This document shows, one piece after another, positions 57,741 to 64,000 of a stretch of 64,000 bases of DNA (position 1 is the stretch's first letter; each line of letters begins with the position of its first letter). The translations under genes were made by a program, and so were the position numbers. This DNA comes from Colius striatus (lineage: Eukaryota > Chordata > Aves > Coliiformes > Coliidae): NCBI RefSeq assembly GCF_028858725.1, contig NC_084772.1, positions 22,855,548 to 22,919,547 on the forward strand, written 5' to 3'. A model generated the notes under the pieces. It had not been told where the DNA came from and did not search any database. It saw only the letters and a program-made list of their open reading frames with translations.

Positions 57741-60700
57741 TGGTTGAAGCAGAGCGCGTACCTGGAGCAGCCCGCGGTGCGCTTCCGATACGAGGTGCTC
57801 TTCGTGGCCACCACCGGGCCCGGCCCAGGCAGCTTTTTGGCGTGGAGCACGTTCCCAGCGTTCAACAGGCTCCAAGAGGACCGGCTGCGAGTCCCACTCC
57901 TGTCGGTGAGTCTGCCTGGCGCGGGGCTGGAGAGCGGGACCGGGTGGCTGCGAGCACAGCGCCGTGGGCAGGTGGCCTATCGTGCGCTGCTGCCTTGCAA
58001 TAACAGCAGCTTCTTGCAAAGCCTCGTGCCTCGCAGCAAAATTCGCTTGGCACAAGTGATTTTTAACCAATCCACTTTTACTTCCTCTCAATGATTATAA
58101 GAGTATATATATATATGAATCACAGAATCATTTAGGTTGGAAGAAACCCTTAAGGTCATCAAGACCAACCATTAACATGATGAGACCAAGTCCACCGCTA
58201 TACCATGTCCCTAAGTGCCACTGGTGGTTTGCACGAAGGCATCAATTTACTTTCTTCACATCAGTTGTGCCCTGCTCTCTGCACGATCTGAAGCGTGCAG
58301 CAGTTGCTAGGTTGCCTCTCCTTTTGAAAGCAGGTATGTGTTTTCTAAAGCACCTAGTTTCTCCCCTGTAGATATTGAACAGTGGCAGTTATTTTATGCA
58401 TTTCCTCTGTTATGAGTCCTGTTATGCATGCAAATAGCTGAGATACTGGGCATTTGTGGCACAGAAGTGTAGCAAGCCTTGGCTCACAGGCAGGAATTGA
58501 CACACATGCCTATAAGACGCAGGCTGCAGTGGCAAGAGGTAAAAGCCTGACTATCTGTCACACATTCGCACAGGACGTGACAGAAGATCCAACACTAAGG
58601 CATGCTTTGTAGCAGGCAGAAGAGATGGTTGGAATGGCACAGGGCAGAAGAGACCTTGATGAGACCATATGAAACCTTGTACGATAGACAAAATTGCAGG
58701 CATCTTGCTCATCTCTAGTTCTGTGTCTATGAAATCAATAAGCTTTTTATTGCTTTCCTAAATATGCAGTTTATTTGCTTCTTTCATGTCTGCATGCTGC
58801 AGTTAGGGAGATCACCTGGAGTTTTACCTTTTTTTGATTGTCTTTCTAACAGAAGTTCTCATCTTTAAAAATTATTCTTGTAGACTAGAGAGGAAGACAA
58901 AAATCAAGATGGCAAAATGGATCAGTTGCATTTTAAATTGGAACTTCCTCTACAACCTACGGAGCATGTAGTTGGTGTTCAGCTGATCCTGCTCTTTTCC
59001 TACCAGCTTAACGTGAGCATTTTTAGTTTTATTTGTTGTGACCTATAGACCCAGCGTAATGTTCCAGTAGTGATTATGCAAAAGCTGAAAGAACTTTCCC
59101 ACACCTGCAACTTCTATCTAAAAGATTTATTTTGCTAACAAATATTTACTGTTGTCCTCCTCTGCCAGGTCACTCCTAGCCTCGCTCGGTTGCGTGTTTT
59201 GATAGGTTTTACACAGAATCACAATTTTATTAGATTTTCCTTTTTTTTTTTTTAAGCTGTGTATTCCTTTGGACCGTAGTGCAGCATGGAGGACAGAGGT
59301 GCGTGACAGTGACTATCAGCGTGTGTGGCACCAGGAAATAACTGAGAGTCTTGCAGTAGGCAGAAAGATGTGCGTTCTTACGTAGTGCTATGTCTTGACA
59401 TAAGCAGTTAGCTTTCTGAGGTGGAGGGACGGGCTGTCGAGCTCCATAGATTTTGCTTACTTAACAGCTGTTGAAGCTACAGTAATCATCTGCCAGGATC
59501 TTCTGTATCTTGTAACTGTGAGGGGGATGAAGGTGTTACAGGGAGACAGAAAAACAAAATTCTGCTACCATTGAATCTCAAGTGGCAGTGCACATAATAC
59601 ACAGCAGCGAGCAAACCACTAGCACGCAGAGAACCCTTGGATGCATCTGCAAGGAGCAGTAGCATAGATCTGCATTGGATGCAGCTGCACAGACAAGAAG
59701 TTGTTTTACTGGGGGCAACAGGCTTCATTTATCCAAGAGACTCTTGCTGACTGTGGATGGACGAGCTTAGCAAGCATAGCTGTGTGGTGTCAAAAACATT
59801 CTTAAATCTGTGAGGCCCAGAGGAAAGGCCCAACAGTTCTAAATTTGCACTGAAGAATTAGGTCAGTGATTAGTGAATGAGATAATTTTCCTTCAGGTTG
59901 TGAGATTGATAAGGACTAATGAACTGCCTCATTTGGTCCTCATTACAGAGCAGGAGTCCGTAGCTGTCTTTGACCGCAGAGTATTTTAAAGCGTGTTTCC
60001 AGTGAATGTGTTCAGTCAGCTCGCTACTTTTCATGTGTTACGGCATCAAATCTTTCAAGTCATTAGCCACAGGTTGTTGGACTTCAGTGAATTTCCTGTG
60101 GAACTTTGGTTTATAAAGCTAGGTAGCTAACAACTAAGGTAGTTGGTTTTGAAAAGTATTTAATAATTCTTATTTGTTGGTCCCTTGTTTAGACTATTGT
60201 GGTGATCTGAAAGTCAGGAGTCAGGAAAAGAGTAAATCTGTGCAGAAAATCTGAGACAGAGGTAGAAAAGTGTCCTGTGTTCCCTGTGCCCCGCCCCCTC
60301 CAGCTGACCCCCTAAATTATCTTTTTTTGTGTTTCAGAGAATGTCTACGCTTGTGATGCAGACCATGGCTTTTCTTCAGTTTTTTTCTCCCGTGCCAGGT
60401 TCTCAGCTCTATACGAATGGAGACCTGAAATTGAACCAGAGGCAATTACTTAAACACTGTGGACTCGATACCAGATACAATGTGAGGAAACTTTTTTTTT
60501 TTTTCTTTCCCCGTCAACTTCACCCCATCTTTATCCTGCTGGTACCTGAGGTGACACCCTAATTATTTGCGCTCCGCCACAGAGTGGACCCTAGAACTTT
60601 GGAACTGATATTTTCTTGATAGGCTGGAAAGTGGAAGAGGTTATTCCGCTGAGATGTTCAGGCTGATGTTTATGTGCATTCCTTCAAGGGCACGGTTACT

Positions 60701-62137
60701 TTGCGTGAGAAACTCGGTCAAATTACTTTCTTGAAGAGTGGACAAATAATGCAAGTATTCCCTCATTATAACAGGTGTCTGTGGTCAATGGCACAAGTCC
60801 TTTTGCGAGTGACTATGATCTAACAAACATCATTGCAGCATATTGGGATAGAAATGGTAAGCCTGAATGTGTAGCTGCAAATTACAGGACAGCAGTAGTT
60901 CATGTATTGGCAGCTGTTCTGTGAGGATTTGTATTAAGACTGAAAAGCCCTTTAACTTGGATGTTTCTTTTCCCCATTTTAGTGACAACAGTCTTTTCAG
61001 ATCCCAACCCTATTTGGATGACTGGAAGAGCAACAGATACACCATTTATCATTAATGCCACTATTCGTTACCCAGTGGAAGTTATCTTATATCCTTTGAA
61101 AAAGCGCATAAACTGTGACATAACCAGGTTGCATTGTTTGGGCTTCACATACAGTCCAAATGAAAACTTTTCTTCTATGCTGGTTGCTAAACTTTTCCTT
61201 TGTTAATTAAGCAAATGCTGTAGTTCTGGAGTTTACTGAATACCAATTTGCCCATTCCTCCAGATGGCTCTGCTTGCAAAACCATTTTCTGACTTTCTGT
61301 GATGAGAACAAGTGTTGCTTTTTCAGCCTTACTAACCTGGCCTCTAAGGCAGTTTCTTAGCCACTGACAGTGAATATCCTTAGTAAGTCTTGCTTGGTTC
61401 CTGCAGTACCTGCATAGATGCCACTAGCAAAGCAGGATACTGTATTCTGTGACCTAAAGGTAATAATTAGAAATCTGTACGCAAGCTGAGCTCACCAAAT
61501 AATCCCACCCACGGCAGATGTGGCAAATCTGTTACCCGAACAGACAGACCCAGCAGGGTGTTTTTTTCCTGAAAAATAATTCTTGGTTCATTATGTTAAC
61601 CACCAATTTTCTCAGACAGGAACAAGCCTGCATTCAAAAGAACCTGTACAGAGCACTCTTCTAATGAGGTTGTTTAACTTCCTGAGTATTGCCAGTAACT
61701 ACTTTCTGTTGAGTCAGGGACGCAGTAGGCACTTTCCATGAGATTGATTTCATGTCTTCTAGGACAGACATTCTCTACAGCATTTGTTATATACTATGGT
61801 AGAAGGCTTTTAGGGGGTTCTGTGGTTCAGAGGCCTTGCATTTGCCACATAAACTGATGTGTAACAAGTTTTGTGCCTTTCCACCTGAGTTCTTTTGTTT
61901 AGTTATTGTTAGAAGCTCCTTCATTAACACTCCTTGACTTTCTTTAAATATCAGCCAGGATTTTGGGAAATGATAAAATTTGCCTGGATCCAGTATGTCA
62001 GCATTCTCCTCATCTTTCTTTGGGTGTTTGGTAGGATTAAAATGTTTGTATTCCAGAATCAGGTGTTGGCCACAACTCCAATATCATCAGTTCTGCCAGC
62101 GTCTCCAGTATTGTCCTACAAACAGCACCAGTCCTGA
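57509..62137 (+). CDS. TMEM231: Transmembrane protein 231, ciliary transition-zone (MKS/B9 complex) component
   Basis: Part of the transition-zone barrier controlling membrane protein entry to the cilium; human mutations cause Joubert and Meckel syndromes. Exons: 57509-57650, 57736-57905, 58884-59012, 60338-60481, 60775-60856, 60983-61088, 61948-62137. This gives 320 residues (human 316). Two membrane helices flank a large extracellular domain: TM1 about 19-43 and TM2 about 271-293 ([16 protein letters not shown]). Conserved blocks include [14 protein letters not shown], a sequon NGT at 200 and YQPGFWEM at 259-266. The first five introns are GT-AG; the last has no GT-AG solution that keeps the frame and fits a U12-type intron (separate entry). 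The last about 20 residues differ from human. Confidence 0.95.
57906..58883 (+). other. TMEM231: TMEM231 intron 2
   Basis: 978 bp intron containing a short TA repeat (58105-58116) directly before a reversed CR1 3' end. Nothing else was recognised. Flanking exons join in phase 0. Confidence 0.75.
58118..58220 (-). repeat. CR1 LINE 3'-end fragment, reverse orientation
   Basis: AATCACAGAATCATTTAGGT followed by TTGGAAGAAACCCTTAAGGT and CATCAAGACCAACC: the reverse complement of a CR1 3' end. Similarity fades near 58220. It abuts a TA dinucleotide tract. Confidence 0.88.
59013..60337 (+). other. TMEM231: TMEM231 intron 3
   Basis: 1.3 kb intron with one T run near 59240-59255. No exon, repeat family or RNA recognised. 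Confidence 0.7.
61089..61947 (+). other. TMEM231: Probable U12-type intron (AT...AA) of TMEM231
   Basis: The donor is ATATCCTTT at 61089-61097, a perfect match to the minor-spliceosome 5' site. TCCTTGACTT at 61931-61940 fits the U12 branch-point consensus, with the branch A at 61937, ten bases before the exon. The protein requires TT/A-TAT-CAG-CCA (ILYQPGFW; human ISYQPGFW), so the intron must end in AA. ATAT is present at both borders, so the cut could slide by up to four bases without changing the mRNA, but no position gives GT-AG or AT-AC. Confidence 0.75.
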
Positions 62138-62301
62138 GGAGGTGCCTGAGAATGCTTTAAAGAAAGGCGGTTCAAAAACACATGCCTTTTATTCTCTACA
62201 CTTTTTACTTTGGATGATCCGAACTTTGTAAGTATGATCCAAGGATGTTCTGTTTGCGCTTCCTTTTTAAAAATACATGTTCATTAATTTGTTTCTCTGG
62301 G

Positions 62302-62307
62302 AATAAA
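62302..62307 (+). terminator. TMEM231: TMEM231 poly(A) signal
   Basis: AATAAA 165 bp after the stop codon, followed by a T-rich stretch. Likely transcript end near 62325. Confidence 0.75.
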
Positions 62308-62329
62308 GTTTTATGACCGATTTTTTTTT

Positions 62330-64000
62330 AAATAGTTTTGACAGTTATAGAAGAAAGTAGTTATTTTTATTGTAACCAGAACACTTAAAAAACTGATAGA
62401 GAGCAATGAGTGCATTACCTCAATTTTGCTGAACATTGAAGACTGAAAATAATATATTAGTAGCAAGAATGTAAGCCATTTTTACTATTTTGTAAATTAA
62501 TTCACGTCTGAGTTAAGAGTTCTGTCGAGCTATTTCTAAATTTGCAACCTGCTTCTGTTAGGGGGTCGAACTAGATGATCTCTAAAGGTCTCCTCCAACC
62601 CCGACCCTTCTATGATTCTATGAAATGCATTTATGTCTGCTACAAAAGGAAAAAATATAAAGACTGTGAAAGAATGTATTGGTGAGTTAAGGTCAGAGCC
62701 ATGTTTCTGTAACTGTGGGTATGCATGCTCACCAGTTTAGTTATCGAACTGGATGATGGATAAATTGATGGCTGATATGAGAAACTGGGTTGCGAGTGAT
62801 AGGGTCGGGCCCTCTGCACCATCAGTTACTATTGGCATTGTTACTGCGGCACTAGATGATGAATTGTAAATAGTAAAACAGAGAAGCTTGTATACATTTA
62901 CAGAAAACTTAACAAAAAATAAAACCTATCAGAGATGTTTCAGAGTTCCAAAGCAAGTGAATAATTACTTTCAGAATGTAAATGATAACTTAAAACTGAT
63001 AAAAATCAAATCAAGCACTGCAAGACTATGTCCCTCATTCTTACTGGAGGTGTTGGTGGTAGGGAAGATTATTTAATTTTACTTTCTCTTTCTGGGCTTT
63101 TTATGCCAGACAAACTTAAAACGGAAAACAACAAAATTTCCATTATGTTTTCGGTTTTGTAGTTAAGATTTAATTCTAGCGAAGCAGTGTTTCGGCAGGG
63201 GAGAGCCTCAACCAAATCTGGATGCTCACTAACAAAATTCTTAGGATGCAAGTGCAGCTATCAAATATGAAGGGGCAAGTACAGCAGTAGGTTTTATCTC
63301 TCGTCCTCTAGAATTCAAGATCTTGTCAGTTAGAGACCTGCCTATTCCTTTTTCTTTTCTCCTTCCCCAAACACCCAGCTTCTTTTTTGAACTGCTGTTC
63401 AAACTTTGTAGTCTTGCAGCTTGCCTTTCTACCCAGTTTTACATGCTGGATCAACTCCAGGCTATTCTTCAATGCAAGTGAAACATAAATGTGGGGAGCC
63501 ACGTCTCGGTTATTCAACATGCTTTTGTGCTTGTGAAACACATGTGTTTACATGTGAATTGTAAACGACTGCAAGGACCATTCGCCGTATGTACTATTTA
63601 TTTATATATATGTAAAAAACCCCGGTGTGTAAGTTGGTACAGACTTTGGAAATACCTGGAAGCTGTACCTGGCAACTTAGGACTACTGATAATTGGTTTA
63701 ACATCTGAGTGCATAGAGTCAATGCAACTGTCTGCTGCTTTTCAATGTTTCTAGGCACTGCATAGGATAAACAAATGGACCCATGAGCTCATTTCCCCCA
63801 ATATCTCCAGCTGATGTGCATCTGGTTTGCTGTAGTCTGAGCTCTGCTCCCCTGCAGTGTGTGACTGCGTGAGTCAGTTCAGGGAGTTCATTATGGTGAA
63901 GATAATTTACACAAATATATGCACTTCTTCAGACAAGTCAGTTTCCCTAGTCAACTCGGTATGCGTCTGTACAAGCATTAGGGTGGGCATAAGCAAGGGA
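62330..64000. other. Intergenic region right of TMEM231
   Basis: AT-rich sequence with a single CR1 scrap. Short open frames only; no gene recognised up to the window edge. The next gene must lie outside. Confidence 0.55.
62561..62623 (+). repeat. CR1 LINE 3'-end fragment
   Basis: GGGGGTCGAACTAGATGATC, TCTAAAGGTCTCCTCCAACC and terminal TTCTATGATTCTATGA units. About 63 bp, intact 3' terminus. Confidence 0.9.

Noticed and set aside
61130-61206. Extension of TMEM231 exon 6 to a GT donor at 61130
   Set aside because: The reading phase at that donor does not join to the conserved YQPGFWEM exon in frame with any acceptor seen.

Overview
The window is nuclear DNA from a bird, probably a stretch corresponding to chicken chromosome 11 (the chromosome is recalled, not read here). 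Three things point to a bird: vertebrate intron/exon structure with CpG-island promoters, proteins very close to their human orthologues, and nine fragments of the avian LINE CR1, several ending in its typical ATTCTATG units.

Layout, left to right. (1) 177-1246, +: the last two coding exons of TAT (tyrosine aminotransferase); the rest lies off the left edge. (2) 1.8-11 kb: about 9 kb of intergenic DNA with no supported gene and one long CR1 3' fragment. (3) 11226-12365, +: a one-coding-exon carbohydrate 6-O-sulfotransferase of the CHST5/CHST6 group. (4) 13-17.7 kb: empty intergenic DNA. (5) 18901-20605, -: TERF2IP (RAP1), back to back with (6) KARS1 (20663-28167, +), with only 57 bp between the two start codons. 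KARS1 also has a phase-matched alternative first exon for the mitochondrial enzyme. (7) 28884-45287, +: ADAT1, whose CpG-island promoter overlaps the 3' end of KARS1. (8) 50462-57010, -: GABARAPL2, divergent from (9) TMEM231 (57509-62137, +), whose last intron looks U12-type. (10) 62.3-64 kb: intergenic.

TERF2IP, KARS1, ADAT1, GABARAPL2 and TMEM231 are neighbours in the same relative order and orientation on human 16q. The sulfotransferase sits beyond TERF2IP here, whereas in human CHST5/CHST6 sit beyond TMEM231, and TAT is several Mb away in human. The left part of the window therefore records a rearrangement between the lineages. KARS1 (lysyl-tRNA charging) and ADAT1 (A37 deamination of tRNA-Ala) both serve tRNA biology. 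The other genes are housekeeping genes (telomere, autophagy, cilium) or tissue-specific enzymes (TAT, sulfotransferase), and no operon-like pathway is implied.

No tRNA, rRNA, CRISPR array, intact transposon or clear endogenous retrovirus was recognised. All exon models were built by hand from splice signals, reading phase and remembered human protein sequences. UTR limits and transcription starts are approximate.
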